The notes: generated from the sequence alone by a model not told the origin. A stretch of DNA of 64,000 bases from Chthonomonas sp. (GCA_016788425.1 JAEURQ010000002.1:620001-684000), one strand, 5' to 3'; counted from the first letter of the stretch, positions 50,456 through 59,252 are shown. Translations and numbers: made by a program.

Positions 50456-51739
50456 ATGAAGTTACGCCACTTGACACCATTTCTCCTTCTTGCCGCCGGC
50501 TGCGGCGGAGGAGGTAGCAAGTCGGTGGACTCGCAGGTGAACGACACCTTCCGCAGTGTGGCCCAGCCGTACTTGGCCGGTGATCTTTGGTCTGAGGCGG
50601 AGTGCTACGACGCGGGTGTCTGGTTGCCGGTGCCGGTGATGTACGCCGCGCGCACCAAGAATGCCCCGATGATGGCGGCGTTCCGAGGCTTCTTCGATCG
50701 CATGCTGGATGCCGTTTCCGAATTGCCGAGTCAGTACGACTTGCACCGCATTCAGTTTGCCTACTGTATGGCGCTCTACATCGGCGAGGCTCAGCGCAAC
50801 GGACTTGGTTCACTGATCCCGCCCCGCCTACCGGAGTTTGTTGGCCGCGAGTTTAAGCGCATGTGGAACGAGATTCCAGCTTGGCAATGGGACACCGAAC
50901 CATTTCCCGGTGGCGTTGAGGAAAAGGTGAACTGGAAGCTGGGGCCCAGAGGAATCGACAACTATTACTATGCAATTAATGATGACGAAATGTTCACGAT
51001 GTGTACGGCGGCCGAACTTCTCAGCTACGCCCGTGCCACGGGCAATCTGACCGAACTTACGCCCGACTTGTTTGCGGCCACGGCGCTGGGCGTCCGCGTG
51101 GTGAAAGAACGGGGTGAGCGCACCAGCGAAGGGGGATGGTTGTTCAATCGCGGAGTTTGGACTTTACACAAGGACTATGCGTACGCGGGCTACACAACAA
51201 CCGAGCCCGTAGAAAACCTGCCAATGCGTCGGCCGAATATAGCCGAAGATTCTTCGCACTCAAATCGCTGGGGAGCATGGCTGCACTCGTTAGAGGTAGG
51301 CACCTACCGCTCCGCGGAAGCGGCCGCTATGCGTGAAGTTCGAGGTCGGCTTGCCTGGCAAATCCTCAACCGTGTGGTATTGTTCACTCGCTCCACGGAC
51401 GAGGTGAACCCACTTCGCGTTGAGTTTGCCAACTACATGGACGGCCATAACGGGTTTTATGGCTGGAAGTTTACAGGCAACGGGGGCACCGGCTATCGAC
51501 CTTCCGAACTCAGCGGAACGCCGTACATCGGCTGGTGGGGCGCGGTCGGCGGATCGGGAATCAGCGATCTTTACCGCGTGATGGCGGATCAATTCCCGCT
51601 GACCACCCAGGAGTTGGATCTGTATAGCTACGAAACGGCGCGCTATCGCAACCCGCGGATCACCGACCCGGCGAGCTACCAGAACGGCTTCCGGTGGATG
51701 CTTTGCGAGATGGCCGCGCAACTAGCCGCTGGCCAATAA
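50456..51739 (+). CDS. Lipoprotein of unknown function, copy B of a tandem pair
   Basis: A 427-residue protein paralogous to copy A, with its own lipobox (L-L-A-A-G-C, Cys16). It keeps the shared blocks (V-H-R-I-Q-F-A-Y as L-H-R-I-Q-F-A-Y, G-G-W-L-F-N-R-G, Y-M-D-G-H-N-G, G-W-W-G). It has its own TATAAT promoter although copy A ends just 42 bases earlier, so the two can be regulated apart. The 3' end overlaps a convergent DUF2993-like gene by 18 bases. Role unknown. Confidence 0.75.
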   Translation: MKLRHLTPFLLLAAGCGGGGSKSVDSQVNDTFRSVAQPYLAGDLWSEAECYDAGVWLPVPVMYAARTKNAPMMAAFRGFFDRMLDAVSELPSQYDLHRIQFAYCMALYIGEAQRNGLGSLIPPRLPEFVGREFKRMWNEIPAWQWDTEPFPGGVEEKVNWKLGPRGIDNYYYAINDDEMFTMCTAAELLSYARATGNLTELTPDLFAATALGVRVVKERGERTSEGGWLFNRGVWTLHKDYAYAGYTTTEPVENLPMRRPNIAEDSSHSNRWGAWLHSLEVGTYRSAEAAAMREVRGRLAWQILNRVVLFTRSTDEVNPLRVEFANYMDGHNGFYGWKFTGNGGTGYRPSELSGTPYIGWWGAVGGSGISDLYRVMADQFPLTTQELDLYSYETARYRNPRITDPASYQNGFRWMLCEMAAQLAAGQ

Positions 51740-52240
51740 CTCGGCCTGAAGGCGCACCTGGCCATCGGCCAGTTGCACGTCGGTGAACCGGAGCGCGATC
51801 GGCAAGTCGCTGGCTTGCAGAATCGGGTTCACGTCGTCAATGTACTTTTCGAGCATGCCGCGGACCGGGCCGCCGGGCTCGACATCGTGTAGCCGAATCT
51901 CCAGCCGCGATTCGTCCACGATTTCCAGCCGGCAATACGCGTTGACGCTAATCGGGAACACGACTACAACCTTGGCCGCGATCTTAAGCAGTCCGTCGCC
52001 GATGTATACGTCGGCTTCCTTCACCGCGCTCGGCAGTTGTGGGCGAAGGTAGCTGGCGATGCTGGCCTCGCTCACAATAGCGAAGGCATCTTGGGCGCCG
52101 ATGGCGGCGATCTTGCCGTTGTCCAAGTTCACCACCGGCTCGGTGGCGCGCACCGAAATTTCGTCAACCACCAATCCGAACGGCAGCGTCACACCTTGAC
52201 ACGAAAGTTGAAACTGGTTGAACTTGAGGTCTGAACTCAT
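51722..52240 (-). CDS. DUF2993 (LmeA)-like lipid-binding protein
   Basis: A 172-residue beta/alpha protein. The pattern of beta strands (G-L-V-V-D-E-I-S-V-R-A, then D-V-Y-I-G-D-G-L-L-K-I-A-A-K-V-V-V-V, then L-R-F-T-D-V-Q-L-A-D-G-Q-V-R-L-Q-A) is that of DUF2993/LmeA proteins, which bind lipids in actinobacterial envelopes. There is no signal peptide from the ATG at 52240, which is odd for this group. The longer open frame (to 52468) runs over the divergent gene's promoter and was rejected. Confidence 0.65.
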   Translation of the reverse strand: MSSDLKFNQFQLSCQGVTLPFGLVVDEISVRATEPVVNLDNGKIAAIGAQDAFAIVSEASIASYLRPQLPSAVKEADVYIGDGLLKIAAKVVVVFPISVNAYCRLEIVDESRLEIRLHDVEPGGPVRGMLEKYIDDVNPILQASDLPIALRFTDVQLADGQVRLQAELLASG

Positions 52241-52268
52241 CGTGAATCCCGGGGGTAATGTACCTGTT

Positions 52269-53705
52269 ATGGTAAGCCTCAGCGTTGCCGCCTTACTTAT
52301 GTCATCGTCTCTCGTCGCCCCTCCGGTTCCGCAAGAGTTCCGCGGAGTGTGGGTCGCCACCGTCGATAATATCGATTGGCCGAGCAAGCGAACGCTGTCC
52401 ACCGCCCAGCAAAAGGCCGAGCTCGACGGCATCATCCAGCGCTGCGCTGAGCTCAATCTCAACGCCATCGTCTTTCAAATTCGCCCGAGTGCGGATTCGC
52501 TGTACAAAAGTAAGCTCGAACCGTGGTCGGAATATCTCACGGGGCAAACCGGAAAGGCGCCGAGCCCGGCTTGGGACCCGCTGGAATACATCATTGACAA
52601 AGCCCACGATTGCGGCATTGAGGTGCACGCGTGGTTTAATCCGTATCGCGCCAAACACCCCGCCGCCAAGGGCGACGTGTCCAGCGACCATATCGTGAAG
52701 ACGCACCCGAAGTCGGCCCCGAAATATGGCCGCTACAACTGGATGATCCCGACCGACCCGTTCGTGCAAAAGCGCAGCCGGGACGTGTTTATGGACGCCG
52801 TGCGACGCTACGACCTCGATGGCATTCACATTGACGACTACTTCTATCCCTATGCCGAAAAAGGCCCGGACGGCAAAAACCTGCCGTTTCCCGACGAAGG
52901 GTTTTACAAGACGTACCGCGACAAGGGCGGCAAGCTCTCGGTCGGCGATTGGCGCCGCAAGGCGGTAGATGACTTTGTGCGGGATGTCTATCTTGAACTG
53001 AAGCGCACCAAGCGCTGGGTGAAATTTGGCATCAGCCCCTTCGGCATTTGGCGACCCGGATTTCCGGCGGGAACCACCGCCGGCATTGACCAGTACGACG
53101 CGCTTTATGCCGACTGCAAGAAGTGGTTCAACGAGGGCTGGCTCGACTACATGACGCCGCAACTCTATTGGCCGATCGCGCAAAAGGCGCAAGCCTACAC
53201 CGCGCTTTTGGATTGGTGGAAGGGCGAGAACACGAAGGGCCGTCACCTGTGGCCGGGCAACTACACTGGTCGCGTGATGGAGACCTGGGAGCCCAAGGAA
53301 GTCCTGGATCAGATCGCCGAAACTCGCGCCCGGGTCGAGCAATCGGGCAACGTGCACTTTAGCATGAAGGTGTTTATGCGCAACTCTAAGGGGCTGAACG
53401 ATTTGTTGCTCGCCGGGCCGTACGCGGAAAAGGCTGTGGTGCCGCCGAGCCCGTGGCTGGGCGACGCGCAGCCGGCCGCCCCGACCGTGCGGACTTCGGG
53501 CAACACGTTGCGCCTGGTGCCGATGAGCGGAGCGCGATTCTGGGTGATCGCCAGCGAAAACGGGGACGTGATTAAGGTTGCCTCGGCAAAAATGTCCGAA
53601 ATTGTCCTCAAGCCATCGGAATTGGGCGCTCTTCCGATAGAATCTATGAAGGTCTGCGCCACTAGCCTCACTGGAGTGCTTGGCTATTGGGCCGATGTGA
53701 AATGA
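52269..53705 (+). CDS. GHL10-family (DUF187-like) glycoside-hydrolase-like protein, first of two
   Basis: A 478-residue exported protein: signal peptide (1-16), then a TIM-barrel domain opening with R-G-V-W-V-A-T-V-D-N-I-D-W-P. Family features are F-Q-I-R-P-S-A-D-S-L-Y, H-A-W-F-N-P-Y-R-A, D-G-I-H-I-D-D-Y-F-Y-P-Y and Y-M-T-P-Q-L-Y-W. A C-terminal beta domain of about 100 residues ends it. GHL10 proteins are thought to act on peptidoglycan or exopolysaccharide. The frame is open from 52218, but a TAATGT seven bases before ATG 52269 and the signal peptide set the start. It overlaps its paralogue by four bases (ATGA). Confidence 0.88.
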   Translation: MVSLSVAALLMSSSLVAPPVPQEFRGVWVATVDNIDWPSKRTLSTAQQKAELDGIIQRCAELNLNAIVFQIRPSADSLYKSKLEPWSEYLTGQTGKAPSPAWDPLEYIIDKAHDCGIEVHAWFNPYRAKHPAAKGDVSSDHIVKTHPKSAPKYGRYNWMIPTDPFVQKRSRDVFMDAVRRYDLDGIHIDDYFYPYAEKGPDGKNLPFPDEGFYKTYRDKGGKLSVGDWRRKAVDDFVRDVYLELKRTKRWVKFGISPFGIWRPGFPAGTTAGIDQYDALYADCKKWFNEGWLDYMTPQLYWPIAQKAQAYTALLDWWKGENTKGRHLWPGNYTGRVMETWEPKEVLDQIAETRARVEQSGNVHFSMKVFMRNSKGLNDLLLAGPYAEKAVVPPSPWLGDAQPAAPTVRTSGNTLRLVPMSGARFWVIASENGDVIKVASAKMSEIVLKPSELGALPIESMKVCATSLTGVLGYWADVK

Positions 53706-55276
53706 AAGGTCTGGGGATTCTCGCTGGTTTAAGTTGTGTGGCGACCGCCGTCGCGCAAACGGAGTTTGGTCCGAGCCTCGATAGCCTGCTCAACCCGCCC
53801 TTGCCGCGCCGCGAAATGCGTGCTGCGTGGGTGGCGACCGTATGGAACATCGACTGGCCGACCACGGCCACCGCGGCGCAGGCGACGCAGCGCACGCAAG
53901 CCGACACGATTCTGAACCACGCGCAAACCCTCAAGATGAACGCCGTGTTCTTGCAGGTGCGCAGCGCCGCCGACGCGATGTACGTCTCGGGCATTGAGCC
54001 CTGGAGCAAGTGGCTGACCAACACCATGGGCACGGCGCCGAATCCGGTGTGGGACCCGCTTTCCTACTGGCTGGCCGGCGCTCGCTCGCGCGGCATTCAA
54101 TTGTACGTTTGGCTCAACCCCTACCGGGCGTTGCCCACTGGAGTGACGGCGGCGTCCAGCCACATTAGCGTAACGCGGCCCGACCTCATGGCGCTGTTTA
54201 GCGGCGACAAGTTTTTCGATCCGGGCAAGGTTGATTCGCGGACGCGAATCCGGACCGTCATTAGCGACCTGGTGACTCGTTACGACATTGATGGCGTCGT
54301 GTTCGACGACTACTTCTACCCGTACCCTGAGGCGGGCGAGACCTTCCCCGATAGCGCGACGTACTCGGCCTACCAGGCGGCGGGTGGCACGCTTTCGCTG
54401 GCCAACTGGCGGCGCAACAATGTGGACACGCTGGTTCAAGAAGTCGGCGTGGACATCAAGGCGATTAAGCCGGGCGTGAAGTTCGGCATCGGGCCGTTCG
54501 GCATCTGGAAGCCGGGCAACCCTTCCGGCGTGACTGGCCTAAGTGCCTACGACGACATCTACGCCGACTCGCGCAAATGGCTCCAACTCGGCTGGGTGGA
54601 CTTCCTGGCGCCGCAGCTGTATTGGAAGATATCCAGCACCGGCCAGCCTTACAGCGCGCTCCTCAACTGGTGGACTCAGCAGAACCTGATGAGCCGCCAC
54701 GTGTACGCCTCGAACGCCGCGTACAAGGTCGCCGACGGCACCACCTCCGCTTGGGTGACACAAGAGATTCTCGACCAGATTGATGTGACCCGCAACACCG
54801 CGGGCGCGACCGGCAACGTGTTCTACAATTTCAAGGTGTTCCGCGACAACCGCGACAACCTGCGCACGAACCTAGCCGCTGGGCAATACGCTCAGCCGGC
54901 GATTATTCCGAGCGCGCCGTGGATTGATAATCTCGCGCCGTTTACGCCCGCCCTCACCTACACGTACAACCGAACAACCAAAACGCACCAAGCGTCGTGG
55001 GTCGCGCAAGGAAGCGAGGCGGCGCAATGGTACGTCATCGCGGCGTGCGAAAACAACGCGTGGTCGCACCAGGTAGTGCCCAGCACCACGCTCACGTGGT
55101 CGCGCGCGCTGAAGCTCAACAACCGCGCGTTGCAGGCGTTCGCCGTGTGCGCGGTGGATCGCCAGGGCAATGCCAGCAGCTACGTGGGCAAGGTCTTCGA
55201 TGCCTCGGTGGTTACGTCAGGCTTTGGTGTGGAGAATGCGGTTGCGCATCCGAATGGAGCGGTAATTCAACCCTAA
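53702..55276 (+). CDS. GHL10-family glycoside-hydrolase-like protein, second of two
   Basis: A 524-residue exported paralogue of the gene before it. After the signal peptide (1-20) come R-A-A-W-V-A-T-V-W-N-I-D-W-P, L-Q-V-R-S-A-A-D-A-M-Y, Y-V-W-L-N-P-Y-R-A, D-G-V-V-F-D-D-Y-F-Y-P-Y and F-L-A-P-Q-L-Y-W, in the same order. A longer C-terminal domain follows. Two acidic residues of the D-D-Y-F-Y-P motif are good candidates for catalysis. Coupled to the first copy by ATGA. Its last 65 bases overlap the end of the convergent histidine kinase gene. Confidence 0.88.
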   Translation: MKGLGILAGLSCVATAVAQTEFGPSLDSLLNPPLPRREMRAAWVATVWNIDWPTTATAAQATQRTQADTILNHAQTLKMNAVFLQVRSAADAMYVSGIEPWSKWLTNTMGTAPNPVWDPLSYWLAGARSRGIQLYVWLNPYRALPTGVTAASSHISVTRPDLMALFSGDKFFDPGKVDSRTRIRTVISDLVTRYDIDGVVFDDYFYPYPEAGETFPDSATYSAYQAAGGTLSLANWRRNNVDTLVQEVGVDIKAIKPGVKFGIGPFGIWKPGNPSGVTGLSAYDDIYADSRKWLQLGWVDFLAPQLYWKISSTGQPYSALLNWWTQQNLMSRHVYASNAAYKVADGTTSAWVTQEILDQIDVTRNTAGATGNVFYNFKVFRDNRDNLRTNLAAGQYAQPAIIPSAPWIDNLAPFTPALTYTYNRTTKTHQASWVAQGSEAAQWYVIAACENNAWSHQVVPSTTLTWSRALKLNNRALQAFAVCAVDRQGNASSYVGKVFDASVVTSGFGVENAVAHPNGAVIQP

Positions 55277-56408
55277 AGGTTGACCCCAAGCCGAGGATGG
55301 AATCCACCGCGACGTGGCCTCCGTGTTGCTCCACGATGTGCTTGACGATGCTCAGCCCAAGACCCGTGCCGCCGCTGTCGCGGCTGCGGCCCTTGTCCAC
55401 TCGATAGAAGCGTTCGAACACGCGGGTTTGATCTTCCTGCGGAATGCCGATGCCGGTATCGCGCACTGTGAGTCGCGCCATGCCTTCGACCGCCGTGAGG
55501 CGCACCTGCACCGACCCGCGCACGGTGTACTTAATCGCGTTCTCGACAAGGTTGATGAGCACCTGCGTAAGCTGGTCCTGATTGGCGCTGACCATACACG
55601 GCTCGACTTCGGAGGTGAGTTCGAGTGCCTTGCTGGAGGCCAGACTGCGCGTCTGCTCAACCACTTGCCGCACCACTTGGTCCAGGGAAACAGCTTCCTT
55701 GGTCACCGGTGTGGTCTCGGCGTGCGCCAATGTCAGAAGGTCGGTCGTGATCGCGGTGAGGCGGTCAACCTCGCCGATGATACGCGGAAGGTAGTTTGCG
55801 CCAAGCTCGATCAGCTCGTCTTGCGGGCTATCGCTGAGTGTTTCGGTGAGCGCGCGGATGGTCGTGAGCGGCGTGCGGAGCTCATGCGAAACGTTGGCGA
55901 CGAAATCTTGGCGCACCCGCTCCAAGTGGCGCAGCCGCGAGATATCGTAAAGCGAAACAAACAGCCGGTTCGGGTCGTTTTTGTCCGGCCAAATTTGGAT
56001 GATGGCGCTGACCTCGTCGGGGAGCCGGAGGGTGAGTTCGGTCTCGACCTGCCCCTCGGCGTCAATCGCATCTTGGAGTAGCTGATTCACCTCGGCGCTC
56101 AGGGCGATGCTCGTCAGCGAGCGACGCTCCATGTCGGGGATGCGAAAAAGCTCGGTCGCCGCGCGGTTGGCAAAGGAGATCGTGCCCTTTTGATCGCAGA
56201 TGAGCAGCGCCACGCTGAGACCGTCGGCCACCGCCCCGACAATGCGCCGGTTGGTGCGCAGCTGCCGCTCTAGCCACGCGACCTTGTTGTTGTTGGCCGC
56301 GAGCTCTTTGTTGCGCTGGCGCAACCGCACCAGGGCCCAAACGCAACCGACAACTCCGCCTACGGCGAGAACCGCGAGGATGGCGATGAGGAGTCGTTCG
56401 GAGCGCAA
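55212..56408 (-). CDS. Sensor histidine kinase (PhoR/WalK-like)
   Basis: A 398-residue kinase with one N-terminal membrane helix (about 5-28), a PAS domain (about 55-155), a HisKA dimerisation domain with phospho-acceptor His175 in V-S-H-E-L-R-T-P-L, and a HATPase domain with N-x-x-x-N-A-I-K-Y, D-T-G-I-G-I and G-G-T-G-L-G-L boxes. The short outer part suggests it senses a membrane or cytoplasmic cue. No response regulator gene is adjacent. The start is TTG 56408. It overlaps the end of the GHL10 gene by 65 bases. Confidence 0.92.
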   Translation of the reverse strand: MRSERLLIAILAVLAVGGVVGCVWALVRLRQRNKELAANNNKVAWLERQLRTNRRIVGAVADGLSVALLICDQKGTISFANRAATELFRIPDMERRSLTSIALSAEVNQLLQDAIDAEGQVETELTLRLPDEVSAIIQIWPDKNDPNRLFVSLYDISRLRHLERVRQDFVANVSHELRTPLTTIRALTETLSDSPQDELIELGANYLPRIIGEVDRLTAITTDLLTLAHAETTPVTKEAVSLDQVVRQVVEQTRSLASSKALELTSEVEPCMVSANQDQLTQVLINLVENAIKYTVRGSVQVRLTAVEGMARLTVRDTGIGIPQEDQTRVFERFYRVDKGRSRDSGGTGLGLSIVKHIVEQHGGHVAVDSILGLGSTFRVELPLHSDAQPHSPHQSLT

Positions 56409-56436
56409 ATTCGATTAGTATTGTACGATAAGGGGC

Positions 56437-56778
56437 ATGAAGCGTGTCGAAGCCTTTGTCCGCCCCAATAGTTTGGAGGCGATTAAAGACGCTCTTGAGG
56501 CCGCCGGGATCGTGGGCATGAGCGTGGAGCAGGTGCGCGGTTTTGGCCGCCAGCAGGGCCGCACCGACAAGTATCGCGGGAGCACCTACGCCCTGAACTT
56601 GCTGCCAAAGGTCAAGATTGACGTGGTGGTGAGCGACGAAGACCTCGAAGCAACCATCGAGGCGATCGCGACCACGGCTCAGACCGGGGAAATCGGCGAC
56701 GGCAAAATTTTCGTCACCGAGGTGTTGGAGGCGGTTCGTATTCGAACGGGGGAGCGCGGAGAATCCGCGCTCCAATAA
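56437..56778 (+). CDS. glnB: Nitrogen regulatory protein PII
   Basis: A 113-residue PII signal protein, the normal length. Tyr51, the site of uridylylation, is in the T-loop (K-Y-R-G-S-T-Y-A-L). The B-loop is T-G-E-I-G-D-G-K-I-F and the C-terminal R-I-R-T-G-E-R-G matches ATP-binding residues. It reports nitrogen and energy status to enzymes and transporters. A GlnD gene lies 5.5 kb away. No amtB is next to it. A TACGAT lies seven bases before the ATG. Confidence 0.96.
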   Translation: MKRVEAFVRPNSLEAIKDALEAAGIVGMSVEQVRGFGRQQGRTDKYRGSTYALNLLPKVKIDVVVSDEDLEATIEAIATTAQTGEIGDGKIFVTEVLEAVRIRTGERGESALQ

Positions 56779-56784
56779 GTTGGC

Positions 56785-57939
56785 TTACTTGCCGTAGGCG
56801 AGGGCGACGACCTTTTGGGCCGCTTCTTGCATGGTGCTCGCGCCGACGATGGGCGAGTCCTCGAGAATCTTGAGCGCCTCTTCCGCCGCGGTGCCTTCCA
56901 CGCGGGCGACCACCGGCACCTTGACGTTCAGCGTGCTGAGCGCCTCCATGATGCCCTTGGCGACTTCGTCGCCGCGCGTGATGCCGCCGAAAATGTTGAG
57001 CAACAGGCCCTTGATGTTCGGGTTCATCATCACAATCTCAACGCAGGATCGCACCCGGTCGGCCTTCGCGCCGCCACCCACGTCCAGGAAGTTGGCGGGC
57101 TTGCCCCCAGCGGCGTTGACTTCGTCGAGAGAGCACATGACGAGGCCCGCGCCGTTGCCGATGATGCCGATGTCGCCGCCCAGGTTGACGTAGGCGATGC
57201 CGCGGCGCGAGGCCTCGGCTTCAATCGGGTCTTCGGCGGCATCGTCCTTGGTGGCGTCGTATTCGGGATAGCGGAACAATGCGTTTTCGTCGATGCTCAC
57301 CTTGGCGTCGGCAGCGAGGACGCGGCCATCGGGAGTGAGCGCGACGGGGTTGATCTCAATGAGGTCGGCATCGGTCTCTTGGTAGGCCTTCACGAGCTTG
57401 AGAATCATTTGCACCAGTTGGCCCTGGGCCGGCTTGGGGATGCCCGCGGCGATAACAGCGGCGCGCGCGTGATACGGCTCGATGCCCCAGGCAGGATCAA
57501 CATCCACCTTGACAATCTTCTCCGGCGAGTGCTCGGCGACTTCTTCGATCTCCATGCCGCCTTCGCGGCTGAGCATCACGATAATTTTGCCAGCCGCGCG
57601 GTCGAGCAACACCGAAAGGTAGTACTCCTCGGCGATGTCAATTTGCTCGGCGACGAGCACCTTCTCGACGATCATGCCGTCGGGATTTTGAATACTGATG
57701 AGGCGCTTGCCAATGAGCTCCTTGGTGAAGTCCGCGGCCGCTTGCGAATCTTGGAAAAGCTTGACGCCACCGGCCTTACCGCGACCGCCCATCAGGACCT
57801 GCGCTTTGACAACCACCTTGCCGCCAAACTCGTCGGCAATACGCTTGGCTTCAGCCGGATCGGAGGTTACTGATCCGCCGGGAACGGCGACTCCGTAGCG
57901 CGCAAGAAGGTCTTTCGATTGGTATTCGTGAAGCTTCAT
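56785..57939 (-). CDS. sucC: Succinyl-CoA ligase (ADP-forming) subunit beta
   Basis: A 384-residue protein from ATG 57939 (M-K-L-H-E-Y-Q-S-K-D-L-L). It has the ATP-grasp domain (K-A-Q-V-L-M-G-G-R-G-K-A-G-G-V) and the end domain with L-L-N-I-F-G-G-I-T-R. It makes ATP and succinate from succinyl-CoA in the citric acid cycle, with the alpha subunit SucD. No sucD is next to it; the neighbour is convergent glnB. A minus-strand TATCCT lies ten bases before the ATG. Confidence 0.96.
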   Translation of the reverse strand: MKLHEYQSKDLLARYGVAVPGGSVTSDPAEAKRIADEFGGKVVVKAQVLMGGRGKAGGVKLFQDSQAAADFTKELIGKRLISIQNPDGMIVEKVLVAEQIDIAEEYYLSVLLDRAAGKIIVMLSREGGMEIEEVAEHSPEKIVKVDVDPAWGIEPYHARAAVIAAGIPKPAQGQLVQMILKLVKAYQETDADLIEINPVALTPDGRVLAADAKVSIDENALFRYPEYDATKDDAAEDPIEAEASRRGIAYVNLGGDIGIIGNGAGLVMCSLDEVNAAGGKPANFLDVGGGAKADRVRSCVEIVMMNPNIKGLLLNIFGGITRGDEVAKGIMEALSTLNVKVPVVARVEGTAAEEALKILEDSPIVGASTMQEAAQKVVALAYGK

Positions 57940-57968
57940 TTGAGGCTCTAGGATACCCGCCAACAGCA

Positions 57969-57996
57969 AAGTGGCCCGCCTTGCGGCGGGCCACTT
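57969..57996 (-). terminator. Rho-independent terminator of the dockerin-type gene
   Basis: A 12-bp stem (57969-57980 with 57985-57996) and a four-base loop, lying downstream of the dockerin-type gene and followed on the minus strand by a short T-rich run. It separates that gene from sucC. Confidence 0.85.
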
Positions 57997-58017
57997 CTTG
58001 AGGTTTCGGGTCCGATC

Positions 58018-59214
58018 TTAGAGCGTTACGCCGATTGCTTCTGCGTCGCCGATTGCGTCGAAGGCAGCGGCCAGCACCGAGTAGTCGGCAATGTCAACCA
58101 CGCCATCGCCGTTAAGGTCGGCGGCAGCATCCCAGTTGGCCGACGATTGGTTGCCGTTGCCTGGGTCGCTGTCTTCGTCCAACAGGGCGTCGAAGGCTGC
58201 GGCCAATTGCGAGTAGTCCCCAATGTCCACCAGGTCGTCGCTGTTCACGTCGCCGTTGGTCAGTGTCGCGTTTTGGCCCGAGATGGCCGCACCGGTCACG
58301 TTGATGGCACCGATCTTCTTGGAGAGCCAGGTGCCAGCCTTGATGTACAGATCGTAGTTACCGTTGGCAACTGCGGTGTTACCCTTCCAATTACCGACTG
58401 CGTCCGGTACCGCGAAGAAGTCATCAACAAGAGCTCCGGTGGCCGGATTGACTACGCCAACGTGCATGAACCAGAAGTCCGGCGTCAGCGTCCAGTCGGC
58501 GAGAGTAACGGTGCCCGAGATCTTCGTGAGACCAGCAGCGGCGCCAGTCATGCTTTCGATCTTGAAATTATCTTGGAAGGCTCGAGCGGGCGAGTTCGGC
58601 GTGAAGTACTTGGCTTGCACCAGGTCAACGTCGTTGAAATCGGTTTGGTCAATGCTAATGCCAGCGCCGATGTACTGGTTGTTCAAGCGGCAACGAGCCA
58701 TCATCGAGTCGAAGTCCACGACGGTTTCGACCTTATTCCATTGATCGAGCGGGGCGGTTTGCGGCAGGTAGAAACCGATGCCTTGCAGACCGATGATCGA
58801 GATTTCGCCAAGGGCGGAGTCAACGCGCATGGAACCAACAAAGTCCACCGCGAAGGTGTACATGTCGAGGCCCGCCGTGAATTCATCGAGGTTCAGAGTC
58901 GAACCGGCTTCGATGTACTGGTCAACGCTACCGACTACGACCTTGTCGCTTGATGTCGTCGAGTCGAAGGGAGTGTCCACCCAGGCGTAGGCACCAGCAA
59001 CGGCCCAATCGCGCGAGGCCGACTTGCCGGGGTTGCCACGAACGCTGCTCGCCTTAATGCCCGAGCCGGTCGTGAACCAGGTAAAGCCACCCGGTGCCGA
59101 GAGGCCGCTCAGCGAGCTGCCCGCCGTATAAGTCTCAAACGTGTCTTGGAACAAGACGGCTGCGTTAGCAGCCGCGGCCGATGCGGCCAAAGCAAGAATT
59201 GCAATTTTCTTCAT
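58018..59214 (-). CDS. Secreted protein with a dockerin-like C-terminus
   Basis: A 398-residue protein from ATG 59214: signal peptide (1-21, ending A-N-A-A), a beta-sandwich body of about 240 residues that looks like a concanavalin/LamG-type fold, then the shared C-terminal module. That module is a short beta domain (about 270-330), then A-I-S-G-Q-N-A-T-L, then two calcium-loop repeats (D-V-N-S-D-D-L-V-D-I-G-D-Y and D-L-N-G-D-G-V-V-D-I-A-D-Y), each followed by L-A-A-A-F-D-A. The same module ends the subtilase at 32909. No cohesin is in the window. Its leader has a strong SD inside a hairpin. Confidence 0.85.
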   Translation of the reverse strand: MKKIAILALAASAAAANAAVLFQDTFETYTAGSSLSGLSAPGGFTWFTTGSGIKASSVRGNPGKSASRDWAVAGAYAWVDTPFDSTTSSDKVVVGSVDQYIEAGSTLNLDEFTAGLDMYTFAVDFVGSMRVDSALGEISIIGLQGIGFYLPQTAPLDQWNKVETVVDFDSMMARCRLNNQYIGAGISIDQTDFNDVDLVQAKYFTPNSPARAFQDNFKIESMTGAAAGLTKISGTVTLADWTLTPDFWFMHVGVVNPATGALVDDFFAVPDAVGNWKGNTAVANGNYDLYIKAGTWLSKKIGAINVTGAAISGQNATLTNGDVNSDDLVDIGDYSQLAAAFDALLDEDSDPGNGNQSSANWDAAADLNGDGVVDIADYSVLAAAFDAIGDAEAIGVTL

Positions 59215-59221
59215 AGAAGTA

Positions 59222-59252
59222 CTCCTCTCCTGAGAGGAGGGACAAAGGTCCC
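59222..59252 (-). promoter_or_regulatory. Double hairpin that covers the Shine-Dalgarno of the dockerin-type gene
   Basis: On the minus strand GGGAC-CTTT-GTCCC (59252-59239) is followed by CTCCTCT-CAGG-AGAGGAG (59239-59222), sharing one base. The right arm of the second hairpin is the SD (GGAGAGGAG), and the ATG is eight bases further on. Folding would hide the SD. Confidence 0.55.

Noticed and set aside
56815-57873. A 352-codon frame on the plus strand opposite sucC
   Set aside because: It is the shadow of a full-length, highly conserved sucC.
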